A DNA stretch of 64,000 bases from Lysobacter sp. (GTDB lineage Bacteria; Pseudomonadota; Gammaproteobacteria; Xanthomonadales; Xanthomonadaceae). Positions 51,024 through 60,425 of this stretch are shown in pieces. The translations under genes and the position numbers were made by a program. Where the stretch lies: the NCBI GenBank assembly GCA_013141175.1, contig JABFRN010000001.1, positions 3,864,001 through 3,928,000 of the forward strand, written 5' to 3'. Positions within the stretch are counted from its first letter, which is position 1, and each line of letters begins with the position of its first letter. The notes below the pieces were generated by a model that saw only the letters and a program-made list of their open reading frames with translations, made no database searches and had not been told where the DNA came from.

Positions 51024-52382
51024 CTACAGTGCAGCGGCGGTTTCGTTCAGCGACTTCCAGGTTTTCTCGAACAGTTCGTCGACCTGCGCGCGGGTGATGA
51101 TCAGCGGCGGCGACAACAGCATTGAATCATAGGTGGCGCGCAGAATGAGGCCGTTCTTCAGGGCCATGTCCCGGCAGAGCACGCCAACGCTGCCCCGCTC
51201 CTCGAAGAAAGCGCGCTTGCCCTTGTCCGGAACCAGTTCCAGCGCACCGACCATGCCGGCGATGCGCGCCTCTCCGACCAGCGGGTGTTCGCCCAGTTCG
51301 GCCCAGCGCTGCGCCAGATACGGCGCGATGTCGTTCCGCGCCCGGTCGACGATGCCCTCTTCCTGCAGGATGCGGATGTTCTCCAGCGCGACCGCGGTGC
51401 AGACCGGATGACCGGAATAGGTGCAGCCGTGCGCCAGCTCCCCGCCCTGCTCCTTCAGCACACCGGCGACGCGGTCGTTGAACATGGCCGCGCCGAGCGG
51501 GATATAACCGGACGTGATGCCCTTGGCGAGCGTCATCACGTCGGGAGTGAAACCGAAATAGTCCGCACCGAACCATTCGCCGGTGCGGCCGAAGCCGCAG
51601 ATCACTTCGTCGGCGACCAGCAGCACGTCGTACTTGCGGCAGATCCGCTCGATCTCCGGCCAGTAGGTCATCGGCGGGATGTACACGCCGATCGCACCCA
51701 TGATCGGCTCGCCGATGAAGGCGGCGACCCGGTCGGGTCCCAGTTCGAGAATCTTCTGTTCCAACCGGCGCGCGGCGACCAGGCCGTACTCGTCGGGCGA
51801 CAGATCGCCGCCATCGGCGAACCAGAACGGTGGATCGATATGGTGGATGTCGGGAATCGGCAGCCCGCCCTGCTTGTGCATACCGGCCATGCCGCCGAGG
51901 CTGGCGCCGGCCATCGTGGTGCCGTGATAGCCGTTGTGGCGGCCGATGAAGATGTTCTTCCCCGGCTTGTCCTGCACCGCCCAGAAGTGGCGGACGAGCC
52001 GCAGGATGGTGTCGTTGGCCTCGGAACCGGAATTGGTGAAGAAGGCGTGGTTGAGATCGGCCGGCGTGAGTTCCGCAAGCTTGGCCGACAGCAGGACCGT
52101 CGGCTCCACCGTGCACTGGAAGAAGCTGTTGTAGTAGGCCAGCTCGATCATCTGCCGCGATGCCGCCTCGCCCAGCTCCCTGCGGCCATAGCCGACGTTC
52201 ACGCACCACAGGCCCGCGAAGGCGTCGAGCAGTTTGTTGCCGTTGGCGTCCCAGACATAGGCGCCCTCGCCCCGGGTCAGGATGCGCGTGCCTTTCTTCG
52301 CCAGCGCCGCGTTGTCGTTGAACGGATGCAGGTGATGCGCGGCGTCGAGCTGCTGCAGGTGGACGAGTTCAGCTTTATCCAT
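51024..52382 (-). CDS. spuC: Putrescine/GABA aminotransferase (class III, PLP)
   Basis: 452 residues from the ATG at 52382; upstream codons in frame overlap the next gene and look out of frame. Class-III aminotransferase with TNSGSEANDTILRL, the pyridine-binding ADEVICGFGRTGEWFG and the PLP lysine in TLAKGITSGYIPLGA. Closest to SpuC, which transfers the amino group of putrescine (or GABA) to pyruvate. Within the operon it can act on putrescine directly or on GABA released by SpuA. Confidence 0.9.
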   Translation of the reverse strand: MDKAELVHLQQLDAAHHLHPFNDNAALAKKGTRILTRGEGAYVWDANGNKLLDAFAGLWCVNVGYGRRELGEAASRQMIELAYYNSFFQCTVEPTVLLSAKLAELTPADLNHAFFTNSGSEANDTILRLVRHFWAVQDKPGKNIFIGRHNGYHGTTMAGASLGGMAGMHKQGGLPIPDIHHIDPPFWFADGGDLSPDEYGLVAARRLEQKILELGPDRVAAFIGEPIMGAIGVYIPPMTYWPEIERICRKYDVLLVADEVICGFGRTGEWFGADYFGFTPDVMTLAKGITSGYIPLGAAMFNDRVAGVLKEQGGELAHGCTYSGHPVCTAVALENIRILQEEGIVDRARNDIAPYLAQRWAELGEHPLVGEARIAGMVGALELVPDKGKRAFFEERGSVGVLCRDMALKNGLILRATYDSMLLSPPLIITRAQVDELFEKTWKSLNETAAAL

Positions 52383-52420
52383 GGTGGTTCCGGTGGAATG
52401 GCAATGCGATGTGGCGGAAA

Positions 52421-53851
52421 TCAGACGTTCAGCAGCAGGAACTCGCGTTCCCACGAACTGATCACCCGGAAGAAGGTTTCGTATTCCTTGCGCTTGACCG
52501 AGATGTACGCACGCACGAAACGCGCGCCCATCAGGTCGTGCAGCATCGTGCAGCTTTCCAACTGGTCCAGCGACTCGCCCAGGGAACGCGGCAGCTCGAA
52601 GCCCACATCCTGCGCACTGATGGTCAGCGGCGCGGTCGGTTGCAGCTTCTCGCGGATGCCGAACAGGCCGCAGGCCAGCGTACCGGCCATCGCCAGGTAC
52701 GGATTGGCGTCGGAACCCGCGAAACGGCTTTCGACGCGCGTGTTCTCCGGCGTATCCATCGGCACGCGCAGGCCGCAGGTGCGGTTGTCGTAGCCCCACT
52801 GCACGTTGATCGGCGCGACCTGGCCCAGCGCCAGCCGGCGATAGGAATTCACGTTCGGGGCGAAGAAGGCCATCGCCATCGGCACGTATTTCTGCAAGCC
52901 GCCGAGGTAGTGTTCGAAGATCTTGCTGTGCTTGCCCTCGCCCTTGCCGGCGAACACATTCCGCCCGGTCTTGATATCGACCAGACTCTGGTGGATGTGC
53001 ATCGCACTGCCGGGCTCGTTCTCCATCGGCTTGGCGAGGAAGGTCGCATACACGCCGTGGCGCATGGCGGCCTCGCGCATCATCCGCTTGAACAGGAACA
53101 CCTGGTCGGCGCGCGACATGGCGTCGGCATGGATGAGATTGACTTCCAACTGCGCCGCGCCGGATTCGTGGATCAGCGTATCCACGTCCAGTTCCATGGC
53201 ATCGCTGTAGTCGTACATCAGGTCGAGGATCGGGTCGAACTCGTTGACTGCATCGATCGAATACGACTGGCGCGCGGTTTCCGGCCGTCCCGAGCGCCCG
53301 GCGGGCGGCTGCAGCGGGAAATCCGGGTCGGTATTCTTCTGCACGAGGAAGAATTCGACCTCCGGCGCGACCACCGGCCGCAGGCCCAGCGCCTCATAGG
53401 CGTCGAGCACGCGCTTGAGCACGTTGCGCGGCGCCAATTCATGGCGTTCGCCGGTCTTGGTGTAGCAGTCGTGGATGATCTGCGCGGTCGGATCGGTGGC
53501 CCAGGGCACCAGGCGCACGGTATCCGGGTCCGGACGCAGCAGCATGTCGGCGTCGGAAGGCGAAATCAGATCGTAATAATCGTCGGGATAGTCGCCGGTG
53601 ACCGTCGTGGCGAAGATGCCTTCCGGCAACCGCGTGCCGTAGTCGTGCGAGAACTTGTCGGCTGGGATGATCTTGCCGCGCGCGTTGCCGGTGATGTCGG
53701 GCACCAGGCATTCGACCTCGGTGATCCGGCGATCCTTGAGCCAGCGCAGCAATGCGGGCTCGCCCGGCTGCATGGCATGCGATGGTGCCTTGTCCGTGGA
53801 TGCGATCGCACGTCTGGACGGGGTCTTGCGGGGCGGTTTGCGTGGACTCAT
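52421..53851 (-). CDS. spuB: Gamma-glutamylputrescine synthetase, glutamine-synthetase family
   Basis: 476 residues. Glutamine-synthetase fold: the N-terminal beta-grasp portion includes VPDITGNARGKIIP, the catalytic part has PEVEFFL, GAAQLEVNL, GSAMHIHQSL and NSYRRL. Homologous to PuuA/SpuB, which ATP-dependently joins glutamate to putrescine, the first step of the gamma-glutamyl route. Starts about 5 bases after the spuA stop. A basic 25-residue N-terminal extension is present. spuI at 54861 is a second, divergent member. Confidence 0.9.
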   Translation of the reverse strand: MSPRKPPRKTPSRRAIASTDKAPSHAMQPGEPALLRWLKDRRITEVECLVPDITGNARGKIIPADKFSHDYGTRLPEGIFATTVTGDYPDDYYDLISPSDADMLLRPDPDTVRLVPWATDPTAQIIHDCYTKTGERHELAPRNVLKRVLDAYEALGLRPVVAPEVEFFLVQKNTDPDFPLQPPAGRSGRPETARQSYSIDAVNEFDPILDLMYDYSDAMELDVDTLIHESGAAQLEVNLIHADAMSRADQVFLFKRMMREAAMRHGVYATFLAKPMENEPGSAMHIHQSLVDIKTGRNVFAGKGEGKHSKIFEHYLGGLQKYVPMAMAFFAPNVNSYRRLALGQVAPINVQWGYDNRTCGLRVPMDTPENTRVESRFAGSDANPYLAMAGTLACGLFGIREKLQPTAPLTISAQDVGFELPRSLGESLDQLESCTMLHDLMGARFVRAYISVKRKEYETFFRVISSWEREFLLLNV

Positions 53852-53855
53852 GCGG

Positions 53856-54623
53856 TCATCCTATCCGTTGTTGCGCGCGCTGGCGGCAGGCATCGCCGAA
53901 GGCGCGGAAAATGCCGTGATGGAACGCGTTCTCGGCGACACGCCATTCCGGGTGCCACTGCACCGCCAACAAAAACGCGCCGCCATCGCGGCGGTAGGCT
54001 TCGATCAGACCATCGGGTGCGGTCGCTTCCACGGTCAGGGTTTCGCCCAACCGCGCGATGCCCTGCCCGTGCAGCGAGTTGACCTGGACGGTTTCGGCAC
54101 CGGCGATGCCCGCGAGCAGTCCGCCCGGCGCCAGCGCGATCGGATGGGTCGGCGCGTACTGCACATCGAGCGGATCGTCGAGGTCTTCGCGATGGTCCAT
54201 GAAACCGTCGACTTCATGCACTTTCTGATGCAGGCGCCCACCGAAAGCGACATTGACCTCCTGGAACCCGCGGCAGATCGCGAGGATCGGCAGACCCAGT
54301 TCGATCGCCAGCGGAATCAGCGCCAGATTGGTCTCATCGCGGGCGGGGTCGTGGAGATTACCCGGATAGCTGGGTTCATCGCTGTAATGATGGGGTTCGA
54401 TATTGCTGACCGAGCCGCTCAGCAGGATGCCGTCGAGCCCTTCCAACAGCGGCCGTAACGGCAACGCGGGCTGCAGCCCGGGGATCAGCAGCGGCAGGCA
54501 TCCGGCGCCATCGACCACCGCGCGAACGTACTTCTCCCCGGCCGCCAGAAACGGGTGCGGGCCGATGAGTTTGCGGTCAGTGGGCAGACCCACCAGCGGT
54601 AGCCGTGCCGATGTGGATGACAT
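53856..54623 (-). CDS. spuA: Gamma-glutamyl-GABA hydrolase (class I glutamine amidotransferase fold)
   Basis: 255 residues. Nucleophile Cys in LAICRGFQEVNVAFGG and the His-Glu pair in VQWHPEW match the PuuD/SpuA family, which hydrolyses gamma-glutamyl-GABA to glutamate and GABA. First gene of the minus-strand operon; its promoter must lie in the 237 bases shared with the divergent spuI. Confidence 0.91.
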   Translation of the reverse strand: MSSTSARLPLVGLPTDRKLIGPHPFLAAGEKYVRAVVDGAGCLPLLIPGLQPALPLRPLLEGLDGILLSGSVSNIEPHHYSDEPSYPGNLHDPARDETNLALIPLAIELGLPILAICRGFQEVNVAFGGRLHQKVHEVDGFMDHREDLDDPLDVQYAPTHPIALAPGGLLAGIAGAETVQVNSLHGQGIARLGETLTVEATAPDGLIEAYRRDGGAFLLAVQWHPEWRVAENAFHHGIFRAFGDACRQRAQQRIG

Positions 54624-54860
54624 GCGAAACGCTCGTGGCGAGGCCTCGGGGGCGTCCTCCGCACGTTATCCGGCATGTTTGATTTCTGCAACACTCGGCG
54701 GCAAGGATGGCCATTCGTCGGCGCGACCATGCGCGATCACACTGATTTCAGGCAGGGCGATGGACATACTGGCAAGATGCCCGTTGAGTATTCTTGACGC
54801 CTTCCCGCCCCCATCGGCAACTGTCACACTGTTGTCGAGCCCAAGCAGACCACCGATATC
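54624..54860. promoter_or_regulatory. Divergent promoter region of spuA and spuI
   Basis: 237 bases between outward-facing starts. It must hold both promoters; I see no operator or box that I can name. Confidence 0.5.
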
Positions 54861-56225
54861 ATGCCCGCAAGCCTCAATCCCGAAGACCTTCTTGCACTGC
54901 AACAGAATCCGGACTGCGAGCTGGTCGACCTGATCCTGCCCGACATGAACGGCCTGCTGCGCGGCAAGCGCGTCACCCGCAGTGCGCTGGAAAAGGTCTA
55001 CGCCGACGGGGTTTGCCTGCCGATGTCGCTGATCGCCACCGACATCACCGGCAATACCGTCGAGGAAACCGGGCTGGGCTACGACATCGGCGACGAGGAC
55101 CGGATCTGCCGGCCGGTGCCGGGCACCCTGCGACCGGTGCCGTGGTCGCCCCGTCCGATGGCGCAACTGCTGCTGTCGATGGAAGACGCCAACGGCGGCA
55201 CCTTCGAGGCCAACCCGCGCGAAGTGCTGAAGCGCGTGCTCGACCGCTACACCGCGCGCGGCCTGAAGCCGGTGGTCGCGGTGGAACTGGAGTTCTACCT
55301 CTTCGACCGCCTGCCCGACGCCCACGGTCGCCCACAACCGCCGGTCAACGCGCATACCGGCGTCCGCAACATGAGCACGCAGGTCTATTACATCGAAGAC
55401 CTCAACGATTTCCACGACTTCATCGACGCTGTCGCCTGTGCCTGCAAGGCTCAGGGCATTCCGGCCGACACCGCCGTGGCGGAGTACGCGCCCGGCCAGT
55501 TCGAGATCAACCTCAAGCATCGCGACGATGCCCTGCTCGCCTGCGACGACGCGATCTATCTGAAGCGCGCGATCAAGGCGATCGCGCAGAAACAGGGCCT
55601 TCAGGCCAGTTTCATGGCCAAACCGCTCGTCGATCAGGCCGGCAGCGGCCTGCACATCCACGCCAGCGTGCTCGATGCGAACGGCGACAACATCTTCGCC
55701 TGCACCCAGGACGCGCCGTCGGACACGCTGCGCCACGCCATCGGCGGCCTGCAGCGCAGTGCGCAGGACTGCCTGCTGCTGTTCGCACCCAACGCCAACA
55801 GCTACCGCCGCTTCGTGCTCAACGCGTTCGTGCCGCTGAACGAGGTCTGGGGTTTCAACAACCGCACCGTGGCCATGCGCATCCCGCACAGCGACGAGAA
55901 GAACACCCGCATCGAGCACCGCATCGCCGGCGCCGACGCCAATGTGTATCTCGCCACCGCCGCAGTGCTGGCCGGGATGCTCGACGGTATCGAACACGGT
56001 TACGACCCCGGCGCACCGGTGGTCGGCAACGCCTACGAACAGACCGAGATCCGCACGCCCTACTGGCGCGATTCGATCCGCGACTTCATGGCCAGCGACT
56101 TCATCGCCACCCAGTTCGGCGAAACCTTCCGGCACATCTACGGCCAGCAGAAACTCAAGGAGCTGCACAGCTTCTACCGCGAAGTGACGACGCTGGAATA
56201 CGACTGGTATCTGCGGTCGGTGTGA
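54861..56225 (+). CDS. spuI: Glutamine-synthetase-like polyamine gamma-glutamyl ligase
   Basis: 454 residues. Same family as spuB: LPDMNGLLRGKRV, VELEFYLF, PGQFEINLKH, GSGLHIHASV and NSYRRFVLN. Equivalent to spuI of the Pseudomonas spuABCDEFGHI cluster, and probably specific for another mono- or polyamine. Divergent from the operon and followed by puuB. Confidence 0.88.
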   Translation: MPASLNPEDLLALQQNPDCELVDLILPDMNGLLRGKRVTRSALEKVYADGVCLPMSLIATDITGNTVEETGLGYDIGDEDRICRPVPGTLRPVPWSPRPMAQLLLSMEDANGGTFEANPREVLKRVLDRYTARGLKPVVAVELEFYLFDRLPDAHGRPQPPVNAHTGVRNMSTQVYYIEDLNDFHDFIDAVACACKAQGIPADTAVAEYAPGQFEINLKHRDDALLACDDAIYLKRAIKAIAQKQGLQASFMAKPLVDQAGSGLHIHASVLDANGDNIFACTQDAPSDTLRHAIGGLQRSAQDCLLLFAPNANSYRRFVLNAFVPLNEVWGFNNRTVAMRIPHSDEKNTRIEHRIAGADANVYLATAAVLAGMLDGIEHGYDPGAPVVGNAYEQTEIRTPYWRDSIRDFMASDFIATQFGETFRHIYGQQKLKELHSFYREVTTLEYDWYLRSV

Positions 56226-56292
56226 CTTTTCTGGCGAATATGATTTCGACTGATGCGATTTCGACGCGATCGTGCTTCAGAAAATCCACGTT

Positions 56293-56372
56293 GTTCCCGC
56301 GAACGCGGGAACCCAGTGTCTTCCGGATTGTGGAAAGCAAAGACACTGGATCCCCGCGTTCGCGGGGATGAC
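56293..56372. repeat. Inverted pair of CCCGCGAACGCGGG-type repeats
   Basis: The left arm (56293-56322, GTTCCCGCGAACGCGGGAAC then CCAGTGTCTT) is the inverted counterpart of the right arm (about 56340-56372, AAGACACTGGATCC then CCGCGTTCGCGGGG). Each arm also contains its own palindrome. This resembles the short dispersed dRS3-like repeats found in many Neisseria and Xanthomonadaceae genomes, here as a small hairpin element between spuI and puuB. Confidence 0.7.
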
Positions 56373-56392
56373 GATCGACACCAAGGCATCCC

Positions 56393-57673
56393 ATGACAGG
56401 TTCGCCCTACCCGCCCAGTTGGTATGCCGCCAGCACCGAAGCGCTACAGTCGCAACCGGCGCTGGCAGGCGACATCGACGCCGATGTCTGCATCCTCGGT
56501 GCGGGCTATGTCGGCTTGTCGACCGCACTCGAGTTGGCCGAAGCGGGTTACCGGGTCGTGGTGCTCGAGGCCGAGCGCATCGGCTGGGGCGCATCGGGTC
56601 GCAATGGCGGACAGGTGCTGCCCGGCTTCGGCTGCGGTGAGGCCAAGCTGGCCGCGCTGGTCGGTCGGGACGATGCCCGCAAGCTGTTCGACTGGTCCTG
56701 CGAAGGCATGCGCCTGATCCACGAACGCCGCGAACGCCACGGTATCGACTGCGACTGGCGCCAAGGGCACGCGACCGCTGCGATCAAGCCACGACAGATC
56801 GTCGAACTGCAGACCTGGCAACGCGAACTCGAAAGCGACTACGACTATCCGATGCAATGGTGGGATCGCGAACAGTTGCGCACCCGACTTGATACGCGAC
56901 GTTATCTCGGCGGCCTGTACGACGCCAACGCCGGGCATCTGCATCCACTGAAATACGCACTGGGCATCGGTCGCGCAGCGCTCGCGGCTGGCGTGCGGGT
57001 TTTCGAGGCCAGCCCGGTGCTGCGCATCGCCCATGGAGCGAAGCCTGTGCTGCATACCGCGCACGGGACGGTGCGCTGCGATTTCGCGGTCCTCGCCGGC
57101 AACGCGCTGGTGAAAGGCGTCGCGCCGGAGCTGGATCGCAAGATCATGCCGGTCGGGACCTATATCGCCGCGACCACGCCGCTGGGCGCGGAACGCGCGC
57201 AGGCGCTGATCCGCAACGACATGGCTGTCGCGGACTGCAACTGGGCGCTGGACTACTTCCGCCTGAGCAGCGACCACCGCCTGCTGTTCGGCGGACGTGC
57301 CAGTTACTCCAACTTCCAGCCGCCAAATCTGGGCTGGGTGATGACCCGACGGATGCGCAAGGTTTTCCCGCAGCTGGCGGATATCGGCTTCGATCACGTC
57401 TGGGGCGGCACCATCGACATCAGCTTCAACCGCGCGCCGCACTGGGGCAGGATCGGTGCGAACGTCTATTTCGCGCAGGGCTTTTCCGGACACGGCGTCG
57501 CCGCGACCAACCTCGCCGGACGCATCGTCGCCGATGCGATCCGTGGCCAGAACGAACGTCTCGACGTCTTCGCGCGCATCGCGCATCACGATTTCCCCGG
57601 CGGCCGGACCTTCCGCACCCCGATGCTGGTCGCGGCGATGGCCTGGTACAAACTGCGCGATGCGCTGTGGTGA
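56393..57673 (+). CDS. puuB: Gamma-glutamylputrescine oxidoreductase (FAD)
   Basis: 426 residues. N-terminal FAD Rossmann motif VCILGAGYVGLSTALELAEAG (about 32-52), WGASGRNGGQVLPG typical of the DadA/PuuB group, and the C-terminal FAD segment FAQGFSGHGVAATNLAGR. Oxidises gamma-glutamylputrescine to the aminobutyraldehyde, the step after SpuB/SpuI. Follows spuI after 167 bases that include the inverted repeat. Confidence 0.89.
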   Translation: MTGSPYPPSWYAASTEALQSQPALAGDIDADVCILGAGYVGLSTALELAEAGYRVVVLEAERIGWGASGRNGGQVLPGFGCGEAKLAALVGRDDARKLFDWSCEGMRLIHERRERHGIDCDWRQGHATAAIKPRQIVELQTWQRELESDYDYPMQWWDREQLRTRLDTRRYLGGLYDANAGHLHPLKYALGIGRAALAAGVRVFEASPVLRIAHGAKPVLHTAHGTVRCDFAVLAGNALVKGVAPELDRKIMPVGTYIAATTPLGAERAQALIRNDMAVADCNWALDYFRLSSDHRLLFGGRASYSNFQPPNLGWVMTRRMRKVFPQLADIGFDHVWGGTIDISFNRAPHWGRIGANVYFAQGFSGHGVAATNLAGRIVADAIRGQNERLDVFARIAHHDFPGGRTFRTPMLVAAMAWYKLRDALW

Positions 57674-57753
57674 GCCGGAACGCGGCGAATCGTCCGTTGA
57701 GGCTTGACGATCCTTGGGGCGGCCTCTAAACTTTCGCGCTCGCCACATCATGT

Positions 57754-57829
57754 GGGGCCATAGCTCAGCTGGGAGAGCGCCTGCATGGCATGCAGGAGGT
57801 CGGCGGTTCGATCCCGCCTGGCTCCACCA
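57754..57829 (+). tRNA. tRNA-Ala (GGC)
   Basis: A complete 76-base cloverleaf with encoded CCA. The acceptor stem GGGGCCA pairs with TGGCTCC and contains the G3-U70 pair that identifies alanine tRNA. The anticodon loop ATGGCAT gives GGC; TTCGATC is in the T loop. Confidence 0.97.
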
Positions 57830-57887
57830 ATCTTCAAACGCTTCTGATCGTTAGGCCGGATCCGAAGTGGCTTCAGAGTTCTACGAC

Positions 57888-57963
57888 GTCCCCATCGTCT
57901 AGAGGCCTAGGACACCACCCTTTCACGGTGGACACCGGGGTTCGAATCCCCGTGGGGACGCCA
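57888..57963 (+). tRNA. tRNA-Glu (UUC)
   Basis: 76 bases with encoded CCA. Acceptor stem GTCCCCA / TGGGGAC, anticodon loop CTTTCAC giving TTC, and GGTTCGAATCC in the T arm. Follows tRNA-Ala by 58 bases, so the two are probably co-transcribed. Confidence 0.97.
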
Positions 57964-57971
57964 ATATCCAC

Positions 57972-58005
57972 AAGGAAGGCCCGCGCAAGCGGGCCTTCCT
58001 TGTTT
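57972..58005 (+). terminator. Intrinsic terminator of the tRNA pair
   Basis: A 13-base stem AAGGAAGGCCCGC / GCGGGCCTTCCTT with a four-base GCAA loop and a short T-rich tail, directly after tRNA-Glu. Confidence 0.85.
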
Positions 58006-58051
58006 CCGGCGTGCGTTCGGTCAGCGCACGGAATCGGGGATCCCCGTCTGC

Positions 58052-59056
58052 TCAGATCCGCCGATAGACCCACAGGCTGCCGACGTTCATCCCGATATGA
58101 CTGCGACCGGTGCCGGTGTATATCTCGGGACCGACCAGCGCGTATCTCAGCATGTAGTTCGAGGCCACGGTCGAAAACCCGAGGCCATATTTCGTGTTGA
58201 TGTCGGTCAGCATGCGGTTGAACTGCGTCGGGCTGATGCAGAAACCGCGATCCTTGCCGCCCGGCGATACGCTGCCTTTGCGGAACGGTTCCAGCAGGTT
58301 GCCATAGCCCGGAATCGGTGCGCTGTAGACCGACTGGTTCTGGTTCTGCGTCTGCAGATGGGTGATGACGATCGGTTTGTGCGCGCTATTGACATCGGTG
58401 TCGATCAGCAGCGCATCGGCCACGGTCCAGCTCGGCCGCGAGTCGAACATCATCGCATTGACGTGAAAGCCCTGCGCGATGTTCGCCTGGTTTTCGAAAT
58501 ACAGCGTGATCATCGCCTGGTTGACGCCGCCGCCCGTGTAGGAGGAGGCCAGGTTCATGGTGCCGCTCACGCACAGCAGATCCTGCCGGTTCCAGACCAC
58601 GCGATTCAGATCGACGCGGTACTGCAGCGAGTGGTGTTGCGCGCCGCCCGGGAACGACGCCGGCCCGAAGGTGTTGAGATGCATGCCGACCGAGGTACCG
58701 CTGCGCTGGACAATGGTCGAGCCGTAGCCGGGTGTCGTCTCGGCCGCGGCCTTGCTCGCGCGCTGGCTGTTGGCAGTGCGATCCACCGGGTCCAGCGCGG
58801 TCCACGCCGCGCCCGACCACGTGTTCGGGCTGAGCCACGCGAAACTGGCGCCGCTGCTGACGTTGAGGATGTTGTTGGCGAGCAGATTCAGCCCCGGCTG
58901 CGGTGCCGCGGAAAGATAACCGGGGTTGTTGACGATGAGCTTCGTGAGGTCCGCCGCCTGCGGCGTGTAGTAGTACTCGGTGTTCGTCCATGCAACGGCA
59001 TCGACGGCGGCGGTCAGCAGCAGGACGGAAAGCGTGGTCTTGACGAGATTCGACAT
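58052..59056 (-). CDS. Secreted protein of unknown function
   Basis: 334 residues from the ATG at 59056, preceded by AAGGGAA; the open frame extends 77 codons upstream without a better start. Signal peptide at 1-22 (TLSVLLLTAAVDAVA, likely cleaved after AVA). The mature part is rich in Asn, Ser, Gly and aromatic residues, has few Cys (LLCVSG, FCISP) and no motif I recognise. Isolated monocistronic gene. Confidence 0.75.
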   Translation of the reverse strand: MSNLVKTTLSVLLLTAAVDAVAWTNTEYYYTPQAADLTKLIVNNPGYLSAAPQPGLNLLANNILNVSSGASFAWLSPNTWSGAAWTALDPVDRTANSQRASKAAAETTPGYGSTIVQRSGTSVGMHLNTFGPASFPGGAQHHSLQYRVDLNRVVWNRQDLLCVSGTMNLASSYTGGGVNQAMITLYFENQANIAQGFHVNAMMFDSRPSWTVADALLIDTDVNSAHKPIVITHLQTQNQNQSVYSAPIPGYGNLLEPFRKGSVSPGGKDRGFCISPTQFNRMLTDINTKYGLGFSTVASNYMLRYALVGPEIYTGTGRSHIGMNVGSLWVYRRI

Positions 59057-59259
59057 GCGGAAATTCCCTTTATATCGATGGAATTGAACTGCTACGGCAG
59101 GCTTTTCCACAAGTCGGCCGGGCTTGTTGCGATCCATACCGACTTCCTGAAAAAAACGCACCATGGATCGCAGGATCGATGCGTTCTCCGACTCGTTGCT
59201 TGCAACGCGCACGATGATGCGTCCGCTTTGCGGATGAGGCTGCCTTTGCTGACGTCGCT

Positions 59260-59745
59260 TTACCGATGGGGGGCGGACATCGCACACGCGGCGGTCAGTG
59301 CCGCCGCTCCGTGCCCGCGATCATCGAGATACTGCAGCCATTTACCGAGGAACGTGTTCATCCGCAGGCGGTGATCGAGCACTTCGGCCGCAGGCGGATA
59401 CATGCCGATGGCGTCCTGCCAGCGACGGCCGATGTAGCAATGGGTGGCTTCGACCTGTCTGGCGTCGCGGTACAGGCGCAGGTACGCGGAAGGATCGGGC
59501 TCGCCGGTCACCGGGTCGAGCATCGCGTAGCTCAGGCGCAATTCCGTGGTGTAGGCGTGCTGGGCGAGGATGTCGAGTTGCAGATCGAGGCCATCGCCGA
59601 CCGAAGACCCGTAACGCCCTACGGCAAGCGCCTCCGGCACGAACAAGCGATGCAGTCGCTGATGGTTCTCCGCGTACAGCGCCATCAACCAGGAAAACCG
59701 GTTGATCTTCGCGGCGTTGATCGGGCGGGAGACGACTTTGGACAT
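59260..59745 (-). CDS. DUF1249 (YqiB-like) protein
   Basis: 161 residues from the ATG at 59745 (the frame is open to 59853). Conserved DUF1249 features: LYAENHQRLHRLF near the start, TTELRLSY, then YLRLYRDARQVEA and a C-terminal NTFLGKWLQYL. Cytoplasmic; function not established. The 59746-59853 extension has unlikely codon use for a start. Confidence 0.8.
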   Translation of the reverse strand: MSKVVSRPINAAKINRFSWLMALYAENHQRLHRLFVPEALAVGRYGSSVGDGLDLQLDILAQHAYTTELRLSYAMLDPVTGEPDPSAYLRLYRDARQVEATHCYIGRRWQDAIGMYPPAAEVLDHRLRMNTFLGKWLQYLDDRGHGAAALTAACAMSAPHR

Positions 59746-60191
59746 GACGTGGATCGTACACATCGCATGCGGTTCGCGACAGCATTGACGGATCGCGAAA
59801 ACGCGTGGACGATGGAACTTGATGCGCCCTGCCCACGAACCGCAGGTTTTCATCGCATGAACTGCCCGGTTTTTGTGGCACTACGCAAAGCGTCGAAAGT
59901 GAACCATGCAAGCAATTAGCAGGCAAAAACCGGGGTTTTGAATGCAGTGGGCGGTTGTGGTATCTTGTTTCGGCCAACTCGACCTGCGCCAGTTTGAAAC
60001 CATGCGATCTTCGATGCGACGCCCGATTTTGGCGACACGCCGGAGAAGGGATTGAAAGCCGCTGCTGCGGGTTAGCCGGATCGGCAAGACTGTCGATCCA
60101 CGCGGCTCGGGTCGCCGGAGGGCGAGGCACAGCGATATAGCGAGAGCCTCTTCTTCCACCAGTATCAATGCGTCGCTGACGCAACGTCTAT
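59746..60191. other. Intergenic stretch upstream of the SRP RNA
   Basis: No gene seen. A plausible plus-strand promoter TTGAAT (59939-59944), 17 bases, TATCTT (59962-59967) lies about 220 bases before the SRP RNA. It may drive it or an unrecognised short transcript. Confidence 0.4.
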
Positions 60192-60299
60192 GGTGGCCCC
60201 GTCGGCCCCTCGCGACGCTAGATCGAAAACTCCGCCAGGGCCGGAAGGCAGCAACGGTATCGGTCGATGCGGGTGCCGAGGTCAGCCGGCGGGGCCATC
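60192..60299 (+). ncRNA. ffs: 4.5S / small signal recognition particle RNA
   Basis: The apical domain CCAGGGCCGGAAGGCAGCAA matches the conserved SRP RNA loop bound by Ffh, the GTGCCGAGGTC strand follows, and the ends GGCCCC (60195-60200) and GGGGCC (60291-60296) pair. The length of about 108 bases fits the bacterial 4.5S class. Guides membrane-protein translation with Ffh/FtsY. Confidence 0.95.
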
Positions 60300-60425
60300 G
60301 CCATGTTGTCGGCATGGATGCGGCCAAAACGGATGCGAGCACACCTGTTCGCCCCTCGTGCCTTACGAGCTTCCGCAACGGCAACGACGGGGTTCGGCGC
60401 CCGGCAGGGCAGCCAGGCCTTCGGG

